Assembly: GCA_003242195.1 (NCBI GenBank)
Contig: QGUQ01000009.1
Span: 1-14,399, forward strand
DNA: 14,399 nucleotides
From: Bacillota bacterium
GTDB taxonomy: Bacteria > Bacillota > Sulfobacillia > Thermaerobacterales > Thermaerobacteraceae
Direction of reading: 5' to 3'
Positions 1 through 6,750 of this stretch are shown here, one piece after another. Position numbers and translations under genes: made by a program. The notes beneath the pieces are model-generated. The model saw only the letters and a program-made list of their open reading frames with translations. It was not told the DNA's origin and made no database searches. Each line of letters opens with the position of its first letter. Position 1 is the stretch's first letter.

Positions 1-2
1 GT

Positions 3-557
3 TTATTTGTTCCAGAATGTGGCCCGCTGGTTTGGGGGGCCCAGCCCCTGGCCCTGGCGCCCCCCCCCGGGCTTGGCGGCTCGCTCCCCGTGGCGGGTGC
101 CCCGATTCCGGCGTACCGCCTTGGCCTGCTGGCGGCGGGGGCGGTCCTGGCGGCGACCGTGTGGGTACTGCTGGAACGCACCCGGGTGGGGGCCTATGTG
201 CGGGCGGGGGTGGACGACCTGGAAACCCTGGCCTCCCTCGGCATCCATACCTCCCGGGTGTTCGCGGTGGTCTTTGCCCTGGGGGCTTTCCTTTCCGGGC
301 TGGGCGGGGTTCTGGGAGCCCCCGTGACGGGGGTGGCCCCCGGAACCGACTTCGAGATGCTGATCCTGGCGCTGGTGGTCGTGGTACTGGGGGGCCTGGG
401 GTCCGTCTCCGGAGCGATCCTGGGCAGCCTGGTGCTGGGGGTGCTGGACAGCGTCGTCCGGCAGCTGTGGCCGGAGGCATCGTTGATCGTGCTGTACGCC
501 ATCATGGCGGGGATTCTCATCGTCCGGCCCCAGGGACTGCTAGGTCGGGCCGGCTGA
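3..557 (+). CDS. livH: LivH-type ABC transporter permease, 3' part (5' end outside window)
   Basis: This is the C-terminal part, about 184 residues, of an inner-membrane permease of the branched-chain/hydrophobic amino-acid transporter (HAAT) family. It would pair with LivM to form the membrane channel. The family is recognised from the LERTRVGAYVRAGVDD segment, which is the cytoplasmic loop contacting the ATPases, followed by the SLGI and GLGSVSGA motifs and the terminal RPQGLLGR. Several hydrophobic membrane segments are visible. The reading frame is open to the left edge. However, the first ten or so codons (positions 3-32) look unlike a membrane protein and use AT-rich codons. A different frame there reads more like the family, so a one-base indel in the G run (34-39) or the C run (60-68) is possible. 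The stop lies 18 nt before the preferred livM start. Substrate cannot be read from the permease. Confidence 0.85.
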   Translation, partial: LFVPECGPLVWGAQPLALAPPPGLGGSLPVAGAPIPAYRLGLLAAGAVLAATVWVLLERTRVGAYVRAGVDDLETLASLGIHTSRVFAVVFALGAFLSGLGGVLGAPVTGVAPGTDFEMLILALVVVVLGGLGSVSGAILGSLVLGVLDSVVRQLWPEASLIVLYAIMAGILIVRPQGLLGRAG

Positions 558-575
558 GCGCGGGGCAAGGTGGTG

Positions 576-1622
576 ATGGTGATCCGGAATGAAGTCCTGA
601 CGGCGAAATCGAGCCGGGTACAACGGGCCGTCATCCTGGCCGTGCTGGTGGCGTCCTTGTCGCTGGCACCCGCGATCATCGGGGAGTATGGGCTCGGCCT
701 CCTGACCGAGATGTTCATCTTCGGGATCTTCGCCATGAGCCTCGACCTGCTGATCGGGTACGGGGGCCTCGTGTCGTTGGGGCACGCCGCCTTCTTCGGG
801 GTGGGCGGATACGCGGTCGGGCTGCTGGCCCGGCACCTGGAGCTCACCGCCTGGCCGGGGATGGTGGCGGGCATCCTGGCCGGAGCGCTGCTGGCCGTGG
901 TGTTCGCGCCGGTGGTGCTACGGGCATCCGGCGCCTACTTCCTCATGCTGACCCTGGCCCTGGGCCAGCTGCTGTACGGCTTGGTCTGGCTGTGGCGGCC
1001 CATCACGGGGGGCGACGACGGGCTCCCCGGGATTCCCCGGCCGGAACTGCCGCTGCTGGGAGGGATCCTGTGGGACAACGTCGCCTTCTACTACTTCACA
1101 CTCCTCTGGGCGGGGCTGGCGGCCCTGAGCATGTCCTGGCTCACGGCGTCTCCCTTTGGGTTGACCCTGCGCGGCATCCGGGAGAACGAGCTGCGGCTGG
1201 AAAGCCTCGGTTACCACACCTGGCTGTACAAGTATGCGATCTACGTGATCGCGGCTACCTATGCCGCCCTCGCCGGGACCCTCTACGCCTATTACGCGGG
1301 CTACGTGAGCCCCCACAACCTGGGCTGGGCGCTGTCGGGTGAGGCCATGGTGATGGTCATCCTGGGCGGGGCCGGCACCCTCTGGGGGCCGGCGCTGGGG
1401 GCAGCGCTGGTCCTTGTGCTCAAGTACGTGGTGAGTTCCTTTACGGATCGCTGGCTCGCCATCCTCGGGCTGACCTTCGTCCTCACCGTGCTATTCGCTC
1501 CCCAGGGGCTGGCCGGTCTGGTCCGGCCACTCCGCTGGCCGGCGGGGCGGGCCGCCTCGGCGGAACGCGTCTGGGCCGGCAGCCAGGCCGTACCGGCTTT
1601 CCTGCGGAGGAGGTCCCAGTGA
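576..1622 (+). CDS. livM: LivM-type ABC transporter permease
   Basis: This is the second inner-membrane permease of the HAAT transporter, 348 residues from the chosen start, which is close to the family length. It is hydrophobic throughout with many membrane segments. Family marks include DLLIGYGGLVSLGHAAFFGVGGYA near residues 60-80, the LRGIRENELRLESLGYHTWLYKYAIYVIAA loop that binds the ATPases, and GGAGTLWGPALGA near the C-terminus. In-frame candidates are GTG at 570, GTG at 573, ATG at 576 and GTG at 579. ATG 576 is preferred because the AAGG at 567-570 lies 5 nt upstream. The stop TGA overlaps the livG ATG as TGATG, which implies translational coupling. The C-terminal tail after LVRPLRW is a hydrophilic extension of some 25 residues. 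Confidence 0.93.
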   Translation: MVIRNEVLTAKSSRVQRAVILAVLVASLSLAPAIIGEYGLGLLTEMFIFGIFAMSLDLLIGYGGLVSLGHAAFFGVGGYAVGLLARHLELTAWPGMVAGILAGALLAVVFAPVVLRASGAYFLMLTLALGQLLYGLVWLWRPITGGDDGLPGIPRPELPLLGGILWDNVAFYYFTLLWAGLAALSMSWLTASPFGLTLRGIRENELRLESLGYHTWLYKYAIYVIAATYAALAGTLYAYYAGYVSPHNLGWALSGEAMVMVILGGAGTLWGPALGAALVLVLKYVVSSFTDRWLAILGLTFVLTVLFAPQGLAGLVRPLRWPAGRAASAERVWAGSQAVPAFLRRRSQ

Positions 1623-2377
1623 TGGAGGCGCTGCGCGTCGAAGGCGTCAGCAAGGCGATTGCAGGCGTGCGCATCCTGGAGAACGTCACCCTGACGGTAC
1701 GGCAGGGCGAGCGACACGCCATCATCGGGCCCAACGGGGCGGGGAAGACCACCCTCTTCCGCATCGTCGCCGGCGAGATCCCACCGACGGCGGGGCGCAT
1801 CTTCTTCTTCGGCGAGGAGATGACCCGGTTGCCGGCCTACCGGCGGGCTCGCCGGGGGCTGATCCGCACCTTCCAGCAGACCTCGGCCTTCTTCGAGCTC
1901 ACGGTGCTGGAGAACGTCCTGTTGGTCCTCCTGCAAGGGCGGCACCGGCTGCTGGGGATGGGGAACCTCGTACACCGGGATCGCGCCACGCTGGAGCGGG
2001 CGCTGGCCGTGCTGGAGGAATGGGGCCTGGAGGATTGCGCCCGGCAGCAGGTCCGCCACCTGCCCTACGGCCTGCAGCGCCGCCTCGAACTGGCCCTCGC
2101 CTTCGCGGCCCGGCCGCGTGTCCTCTTGATGGACGAACCCACCGCGGGCCTGGCGGCCTCCGACCTGGAGGAGATCGCGGAGCGCCTGGGCCGTATCCCC
2201 CGGGACGTCACCGTGGTCTTCATCGATCACAACATGAAGACGGTGTTCTCGGTCGCCGATCGCATCACCGTGTTGCACCACGGCCAGCTGCTGGCCGAGG
2301 GAACACCCGACGAGATCCGGGAAAACCCGGACATCCAGGCGGCCTATCTGGGGTCGGTGACGAAGACCTATGCTTAG
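1622..2377 (+). CDS. livG: LivG-type ABC transporter ATP-binding protein
   Basis: This is a cytoplasmic ATPase that pairs with LivF to power the LivHM permease, 251 residues as in the family. Visible motifs are Walker A GPNGAGKTT (36-44), a Q-loop at Q85/Q86, the LivG-style signature LPYGLQRR (147-154), Walker B VLLMDEP (167-173) and the switch histidine H203 in IDHNM. ATG at 1622 is chosen over GTG at 1619 because AGGAGGT at 1608-1614 sits 7 nt upstream of it. The start overlaps the livM stop by one base, and the end overlaps livF by 8 nt. The segment after the signature (LELALAFAARP) departs from the common LEIARAL form but leaves the nucleotide-binding residues intact. Confidence 0.95.
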   Translation: MEALRVEGVSKAIAGVRILENVTLTVRQGERHAIIGPNGAGKTTLFRIVAGEIPPTAGRIFFFGEEMTRLPAYRRARRGLIRTFQQTSAFFELTVLENVLLVLLQGRHRLLGMGNLVHRDRATLERALAVLEEWGLEDCARQQVRHLPYGLQRRLELALAFAARPRVLLMDEPTAGLAASDLEEIAERLGRIPRDVTVVFIDHNMKTVFSVADRITVLHHGQLLAEGTPDEIRENPDIQAAYLGSVTKTYA

Positions 2378-3101
2378 CCTCGTAGACGTCTACGCGGGTT
2401 ATGGCGAAGGGCTGGTCTTGAAGGGCCTCTCCTTGGAGGTGCGGGAGCGGCAGGTGGTGGCGCTCCTGGGCCGCAACGGTGCCGGCAAGACGACCACCAT
2501 GCGTGCCATCATGGGCCTTCTTCCCATCCAGCGGGGGGAGATCACCTGGCGGGGGGAGCCGATCCACCGGCTGCAACCCCATGAGATCTCGCGGCGCGGT
2601 ATCGCCCTGGTACCCCAGGGCCGGCGCATCTTCCCTTCCCTGACGGTGACGGAGAACCTGCTCATCGCGGCCCGGGAGGCCGGACGGCACCGCAGGGGCC
2701 GGGAGCGGCCAGCGGGCAGCGGCTGGACCCTCGAGCGCATCTACGAACTCTTTCCCGTGCTCCGGGAACGAGGGACAATCGGGGGCACCCGCCTGAGCGG
2801 GGGCGAGCAACAAATGCTGGCCATCGCCCGTGCCCTCATGACCCAGCCGGATCTCCTCCTCTGCGATGAGCCTTCGGAAGGCCTGGCTCCCATCATGGTG
2901 GAGAGGGTGGCCGGTGTGCTGAAGACGTTGAAGGAGTCGGGGCTGGCCATCCTCCTCGTCGAGCAAAACCTGGAGGTGGCCCTGGCCCTGGCGGACTACG
3001 TCTACATCATCGACGACGGTCGCGTGGTCTACCAGGGCCTTCCCGGGGAACTGGCCCGGGACGAGGCCGCGCAGGTACGCTTCCTCGGAGCCAGTGCCTA
3101 G
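2370..3101 (+). CDS. livF: LivF-type ABC transporter ATP-binding protein
   Basis: This is the second ATPase of the HAAT transporter, 243 residues. It shows Walker A GRNGAGKTT (34-42), the signature LSGGEQQ (142-148), Walker B LLLCDEP (162-168), and LLVEQN where the H-loop position is glutamine, as is usual for LivF. There is a short basic insertion around residues 103-118 (GRHRRGRERPAG) between the Q-loop region and the helical domain. The ATG start lies inside the end of livG (8-nt overlap), so the two ATPases are translationally coupled. The 46-nt gap to the following amidohydrolase contains no evident terminator, so that gene is probably in the same transcript. Confidence 0.95.
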   Translation: MLSLVDVYAGYGEGLVLKGLSLEVRERQVVALLGRNGAGKTTTMRAIMGLLPIQRGEITWRGEPIHRLQPHEISRRGIALVPQGRRIFPSLTVTENLLIAAREAGRHRRGRERPAGSGWTLERIYELFPVLRERGTIGGTRLSGGEQQMLAIARALMTQPDLLLCDEPSEGLAPIMVERVAGVLKTLKESGLAILLVEQNLEVALALADYVYIIDDGRVVYQGLPGELARDEAAQVRFLGASA

Positions 3102-3147
3102 GGGAGCCGGAGGTCAGCAGGACCGGTGACGCAACCGGGCGCGGGAG

Positions 3148-4104
3148 GTGTTGTCGCTGTACGACCTGCACGCCCATTTCATCCCGCCGGTGGTCCTGGC
3201 GTGGTTGCGCAGGCACGCTGCCGCTGTGGACGCCCGCTGGGAACGGTCCGGACCGGCGGGGACCGAGTTCCTCACCGTGGGCGGCCGGTGGCCCTTCGAG
3301 CTCAAGCCCGCCTTCACGGATGCGGCCCGTTTCCTGGCGGACCAGGAGGCGGCGGGGGTTTCCCACACACTGGTCTCGCCGGTGCCCCAGCTCTTCCTGT
3401 ATGAGGCACCGGCGGCGCTGACGGCCGAGCTGGCCGCCCTCTACAACGACGCCCTCGCGGAGTGGATCCGCCAGCACCCCGGGCGGTTGTCGGCGCTGGC
3501 GACGGTACCCCTCAACGATCCCGAGGCGGCGGCCGCCGAGCTGCGGAGAGCCGTCGAGTTGGGGTTGCGCGGGGCCATCGTCGGGCCGGGATGCGGTGAG
3601 CGCCTCTTGAGCGACGACGGCTTCCGGCCCTTCTGGGAGGAGGCCGACCGGTTGGAGGCCATCGTCTTCCTGCACCCGCTCCTCAGTCGGGACCCGCGCC
3701 TGCGCCGCCCCAGGATGCCCAATCTCATCGGTGTGCCCTGGGAGACCACGGTGGCGGCGGCGGACATCCTCCTGGGCGGGCTCCTGGACCGCTACCCACG
3801 GGTACGGATTCTCCTGGCCCATGGGGGCGGGTTCCTCCCTTACCAGGTCGGCCGGTTGGATCGCGGGTACGAGCAGTGGTCGGCGGTGGCGGCCGGGCTG
3901 GGGGCGCCGCCGCGGGAGTACCTGCGCCGGTTCTGGTTCGACTCCGTGCTGTGGAACCCGGAGGCGCTGCGCTTCCTTGTGGACCTGGTGGGCGAGGACC
4001 GCGTGGTTCCGGGATCCGATTACCCCTTCGACCTCAGTGCCTGGCCGCCGGCGGGCGTGGGGGAGCGGGGTGTGGAGACCCTGCTGGCGCCGCGCCGGTC
4101 GTGA
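3148..4104 (+). CDS. ACMSD-like amidohydrolase/decarboxylase (amidohydrolase_2 family)
   Basis: This is a metal-dependent TIM-barrel protein of 318 residues. The family includes 2-amino-3-carboxymuconate 6-semialdehyde decarboxylase (ACMSD), gamma-resorcylate decarboxylase and related non-oxidative decarboxylases. The metal-site residues are in place: the HxH pair H8/H10 in DLHAHF, H176 in VFLHP, H225 in LLAHGGG and D291 in GSDYPFD. The start is uncertain. GTG 3148 is the first option after an in-frame stop at 3127, but it abuts GGGAG; TTG 3151 and a CTG further on are alternatives. The C-terminus ends soon after the final Asp motif and lacks the usual GxNA helix, so the protein looks some 15-25 residues short. 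It follows livF by 46 nt and converges on a meta-pathway operon, which suggests it decarboxylates an aromatic or ring-cleaved acid. The exact substrate cannot be assigned. Confidence 0.8.
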   Translation: MLSLYDLHAHFIPPVVLAWLRRHAAAVDARWERSGPAGTEFLTVGGRWPFELKPAFTDAARFLADQEAAGVSHTLVSPVPQLFLYEAPAALTAELAALYNDALAEWIRQHPGRLSALATVPLNDPEAAAAELRRAVELGLRGAIVGPGCGERLLSDDGFRPFWEEADRLEAIVFLHPLLSRDPRLRRPRMPNLIGVPWETTVAAADILLGGLLDRYPRVRILLAHGGGFLPYQVGRLDRGYEQWSAVAAGLGAPPREYLRRFWFDSVLWNPEALRFLVDLVGEDRVVPGSDYPFDLSAWPPAGVGERGVETLLAPRRS

Positions 4105-4110
4105 CGGCTC

Positions 4111-4133
4111 GAGCGGGCCGGCCGGCCCGGCTC
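4111..4133. terminator. GC-rich hairpin between convergent operons
   Basis: An imperfect palindrome lies between the amidohydrolase stop and the end of the tautomerase gene. The arms GAGC plus GGGCC (4111-4119) pair with GGCCC and GCTC (4124-4133), leaving one bulged G and a 4-nt GGCC loop. No T tract follows on either strand, so this is not a canonical intrinsic terminator. Its place in a 27-nt gap between convergent genes makes a role in stopping or pausing both transcripts plausible. A second copy of GGGCCGGCCGG lies at about 4152-4162, inside the tautomerase 3' end. Confidence 0.4.
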
Positions 4134-4359
4134 AATACGACCCCTGCTCCGGGCCGGCCGGCTCGTAGGCGGGCGCCTCCCCTTCCATGGGTCTGCCGCC
4201 CACGGCCCAGTGGGTTCGCGGGATCTCCGATACGATGACCCGGACCCGCTCGGGCGGTACCTCCAGAGCGGCGCAGACGGCATCGGTGACGCGGGCCATG
4301 AGCTCCCGGATGCGTTCGTAGGGACGGCCCGCCAGCATCTGGATGTGCACGATGGGCAC
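4132..4359 (-). CDS. dmpI: 4-oxalocrotonate tautomerase (2-hydroxymuconate tautomerase)
   Basis: A small cytoplasmic enzyme, 75 residues before Met removal, interconverting 2-hydroxymuconate and 2-oxohex-3-enedioate in the oxalocrotonate branch of meta cleavage. After loss of Met, the catalytic Pro1 is N-terminal; Arg11 and Arg39 fall exactly at the family positions, and Trp replaces the usual Phe at position 50, keeping an aromatic. The GG pair at 53-54 that normally lies near the C-terminus is followed by about 20 extra polar residues ending in GPEQGSY, a longer tail than in the roughly 62-residue relatives. The start is GTG with AAGGAG at 4370-4375, 10 nt upstream. It is the last gene of the minus-strand operon, 158 nt after dmpE, and converges on the amidohydrolase. 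Confidence 0.9.
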   Translation of the reverse strand: MPIVHIQMLAGRPYERIRELMARVTDAVCAALEVPPERVRVIVSEIPRTHWAVGGRPMEGEAPAYEPAGPEQGSY

Positions 4360-4487
4360 GGGATCGTCTCTCCTTTTCTTCGTCCGTTACCCTCTCCGTC
4401 CTCGGGCTTTCGTCTCCGATATGTCCCGCCTTCGTCCCGCTTCCGTCTTGGGTGGGACTTCCTGGCCTCCTGGCCGAGGGCGCCCGC

Positions 4488-4501
4488 GGGGCGGCCGCCC
4501 C
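4488..4501. other. Perfect 14-bp GC palindrome in the dmpE-dmpI gap
   Basis: GGGGCGGCCGCCCC is a perfect palindrome 16 nt downstream of the dmpE stop on the minus strand. It is not followed by a T run, so it is more likely an RNA-stability or attenuation hairpin than a terminator. The rest of the 158-nt gap (4360-4517) is purine-rich on the minus strand and contains several near-copies of GACGAA or GACGGA, with no coding potential that I can support. Confidence 0.3.
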
Positions 4502-4517
4502 GGTGGGCGCAATGGCC

Positions 4518-5309
4518 CTACTCAAACCGGGCGGCGAGGGCTGGCTGGCCGTCAAACTCCACGCTGACCGTGTCCCCGGGCGCCACCGGCACCGCCCGCC
4601 CCAGCGCGCCCGACAGGACGATGTCGCCGGGCTCCAGGCCGATGCCGAACTCGGCCAGCTTGTTGGCCAGCCAGGCCACGGCCCGAGCCGGGTGCCCCAG
4701 GGCGGCCGCGCCCACGCCCTGCACGGCCTCCACCCCGTTGTGGCTGACCAGCATCCCGGTGAGCCGGAGGTCGCGGTGCAGCCACTGGCGGCTCCAGGGG
4801 CCCAGGGTGAAAGCACCAAAGGAGGCGTTGTCAGCCACGGTGTCCGCCAGGGTGATGCGCCAGTCGGCGATGCGGCTGTCGACGACCTCGATGGCGGGAG
4901 CCACCGCCTCCGTCGCCGCCAGGACCTCCTGCAGGGTGACCCCGGGTCCCTGCAGCCTCCGCCCGATCAGGAAGGCGATCTCCCCCTCCACCCGGGGCTG
5001 GAGGAAAAGGCTGGCGGGGAAGGTCACCCGGCCGCCGGCGGCAGGAAAGTAACGCGATGCCCATAGGCTGCCATAGTCGGGCTCCCCCACGCCCAGTTGC
5101 TCCTGCATGGCACGGCTGGTGAGGCCGATCTTGCGGCCCACTACCCGCTCGCCCCGGGCCCGGCGAAGCTCGGTCCACGCGGACTGGACCGCATAGGCCT
5201 CCTCCGCCGTGCGCAAGCCGTGGGTCTCGCTCAGGGGCGGCACGGGCTGCCGCCTTTCCCAGGCTTCATCCAGCAAGCGAGCCAGCTCGGTCACCGGTTG
5301 CTCAGGCAT
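4518..5309 (-). CDS. dmpE: 2-oxopent-4-enoate (2-hydroxypenta-2,4-dienoate) hydratase
   Basis: This is a 263-residue member of the fumarylacetoacetate hydrolase-like fold. It would add water to 2-hydroxypenta-2,4-dienoate, giving 4-hydroxy-2-oxovalerate for the DmpG aldolase. It aligns well along its length with MhpD/DmpE: K60 in VGRKIGLTS, the metal ligands E108 and E110 in QPRVEGEIA, E141 in AIEVVDSRI, TVADNASFG (157-165), LGHPARAVAWLANKL and the C-terminal SGALGRAVPVAPGD. It is a closer match to hydratases than to the decarboxylase subgroup, whereas the related gene at 6751-7482 is the decarboxylase. ATG at 5309 has GGAGG 10 nt upstream and overlaps the end of dmpC by 19 nt, so the two are translationally coupled. 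Confidence 0.9.
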   Translation of the reverse strand: MPEQPVTELARLLDEAWERRQPVPPLSETHGLRTAEEAYAVQSAWTELRRARGERVVGRKIGLTSRAMQEQLGVGEPDYGSLWASRYFPAAGGRVTFPASLFLQPRVEGEIAFLIGRRLQGPGVTLQEVLAATEAVAPAIEVVDSRIADWRITLADTVADNASFGAFTLGPWSRQWLHRDLRLTGMLVSHNGVEAVQGVGAAALGHPARAVAWLANKLAEFGIGLEPGDIVLSGALGRAVPVAPGDTVSVEFDGQPALAARFE

Positions 5310-6745
5310 ACCGTCTTGGCCTCCGTGAAGAATTCCAGGCTGTAGTGGCCACCCTCACGGCCGATGCCACTCTGCTTCATCCCGCCGAAGGGCACGCGCA
5401 GGTCACGGACGAAGAAGTCGTTGACCCACACGGTGCCCGCCTCCAGCCGGTCGGCGACGCGCACGGCCCGGCCGACGTCGCGGGTCAGGACCACCGCCGA
5501 CAGCCCATAGACCACGCCGTTGGCGATCTCGATGGCCTCCTCCTCGGTGTCGAAGGGCGTCACCGTGACCACCGGCCCGAAGATTTCCTCGCGGCACACC
5601 CGGTCCTGCGGACCCACACCCGTGATGACGGTGGCCTGCAGGAAGTTGCCGCGGTCGAAGGGGGGCGGCAGGTCGGGCTGCCGGCCGCCCAGGACGATCT
5701 CGCCGTTTCCGTCGCGGACGAGGTCCAGATACCCCTGGACACGCTGCAGGTGTTCCGGGTGGATGAGGGCGCCCAGCGTGGTTTCCGGATCCATGGGATC
5801 GCCGGGGCGCAGCCGCGCCGCCGCCTCCACGAAACGCTCCAGGAAGGCGTCGTAGATCGGCCGCTGCACCAGCAGGCGCGAGCCGGCCAGGCAGAACTCG
5901 CCCTGGTTGAAGAAGGCTGCCCGCACGCTGATCTCCACGGCCCGGTCCAGGTCGGCGTCGGCGAAGACGATGTTCGGCCCCTTGCCGCCCAGCTCGAAGG
6001 AGAGCCGCTTCAGCGTGGGAGAGGCCGCGGCCATGATGGCCTTGCCGGTGGTGGTCTCCCCGGTAAACGAGATCAGCTTCACCAGCGGGTGGCGGGTGAG
6101 GAACTCGCCGGCCGAATCGGGGCCGAACCCGTGCACGACGTTGAAGACGCCGGGTGGCAGTCCCGCCTCGTGGGCCAGCTGGGCCAGCTTCCAGGCGCCG
6201 ATGGGCGTCCATTCCGCCGGCTTGAGCACCACCGTGTTGCCGAAGGCCAGGGCCGGTCCCAGCTTCCACGTCTCCAGCATGAGGGGCACGTTCCACGGCG
6301 TGATGAGGGCGGCCACGCCCACCGGTTGGCGCAGCACGTAGTTAATGTAGCCGTTGTCCATGGGGTAGGCCTCGCTGGCGTGGGTGACGGCGAAGTCGGC
6401 AAAGAATTCGATGTTGTTGGCCACGCGGTCGATGTAGCCGTGCAGGTTGTCCCGCAGCGGCCGGCCCACGTCGAAGGTCTCGATCCGGGCCAGTTCTTCC
6501 TTGTGCTCCCGGATCAGGTCGGCGAAGCGCTTCAGGACGCGCCGGCGCTCCGCCGCGGGGGTCCGGCCCCAGGTGCGGAAGGCCCGAGCCGCCGCTTCCA
6601 CCGCGGCGTCGACGGTGTCTGCATCCGCCTCGGGCGCCGTGCCGATCACCTCGTTGGTGGCGGGGTACAGCACGTCGAAGGGATTCTTGCCCTCGACGAA
6701 ACGGCCGTCGATATAGTGCTGGACGCGGAAGAAGGGCCTGTCCAT
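5291..6745 (-). CDS. dmpC: 2-hydroxymuconic semialdehyde dehydrogenase
   Basis: This is an NAD(P)-dependent aldehyde dehydrogenase of 484 residues, the length of DmpC/XylG. It would oxidise 2-hydroxymuconic semialdehyde to 2-hydroxymuconate and so commit the ring-cleavage product to the oxalocrotonate branch. Catalytic residues are N152 (PWNVP), K175 (VLKPAE), E251 (FELGGK) and C285 (GEFCLAGSR). The C-terminal RDLRVPFGGMKQSGIGREGG is typical of the HMSD/HpaE group. 2-Aminomuconic or 5-carboxymethyl-2-hydroxymuconic semialdehyde are alternative substrates; the neighbours favour 2-hydroxymuconic. The frame is open far upstream, but ATG 6745 is chosen because GGAGGA lies about 8-9 nt before it and the family N-terminus (HYIDGRFVEG) starts just after. 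Five bases separate it from the dmpH stop. Confidence 0.9.
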   Translation of the reverse strand: MDRPFFRVQHYIDGRFVEGKNPFDVLYPATNEVIGTAPEADADTVDAAVEAAARAFRTWGRTPAAERRRVLKRFADLIREHKEELARIETFDVGRPLRDNLHGYIDRVANNIEFFADFAVTHASEAYPMDNGYINYVLRQPVGVAALITPWNVPLMLETWKLGPALAFGNTVVLKPAEWTPIGAWKLAQLAHEAGLPPGVFNVVHGFGPDSAGEFLTRHPLVKLISFTGETTTGKAIMAAASPTLKRLSFELGGKGPNIVFADADLDRAVEISVRAAFFNQGEFCLAGSRLLVQRPIYDAFLERFVEAAARLRPGDPMDPETTLGALIHPEHLQRVQGYLDLVRDGNGEIVLGGRQPDLPPPFDRGNFLQATVITGVGPQDRVCREEIFGPVVTVTPFDTEEEAIEIANGVVYGLSAVVLTRDVGRAVRVADRLEAGTVWVNDFFVRDLRVPFGGMKQSGIGREGGHYSLEFFTEAKTVCLSNR

Positions 6746-6750
6746 GGCTG

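Noticed and set aside
4034..4819. 261-residue minus-strand frame across the dmpE-dmpI gap
   Set aside because: It overlaps the ends of two genuine genes in another frame and shows only Ala/Arg/Gly/Pro-rich sequence.
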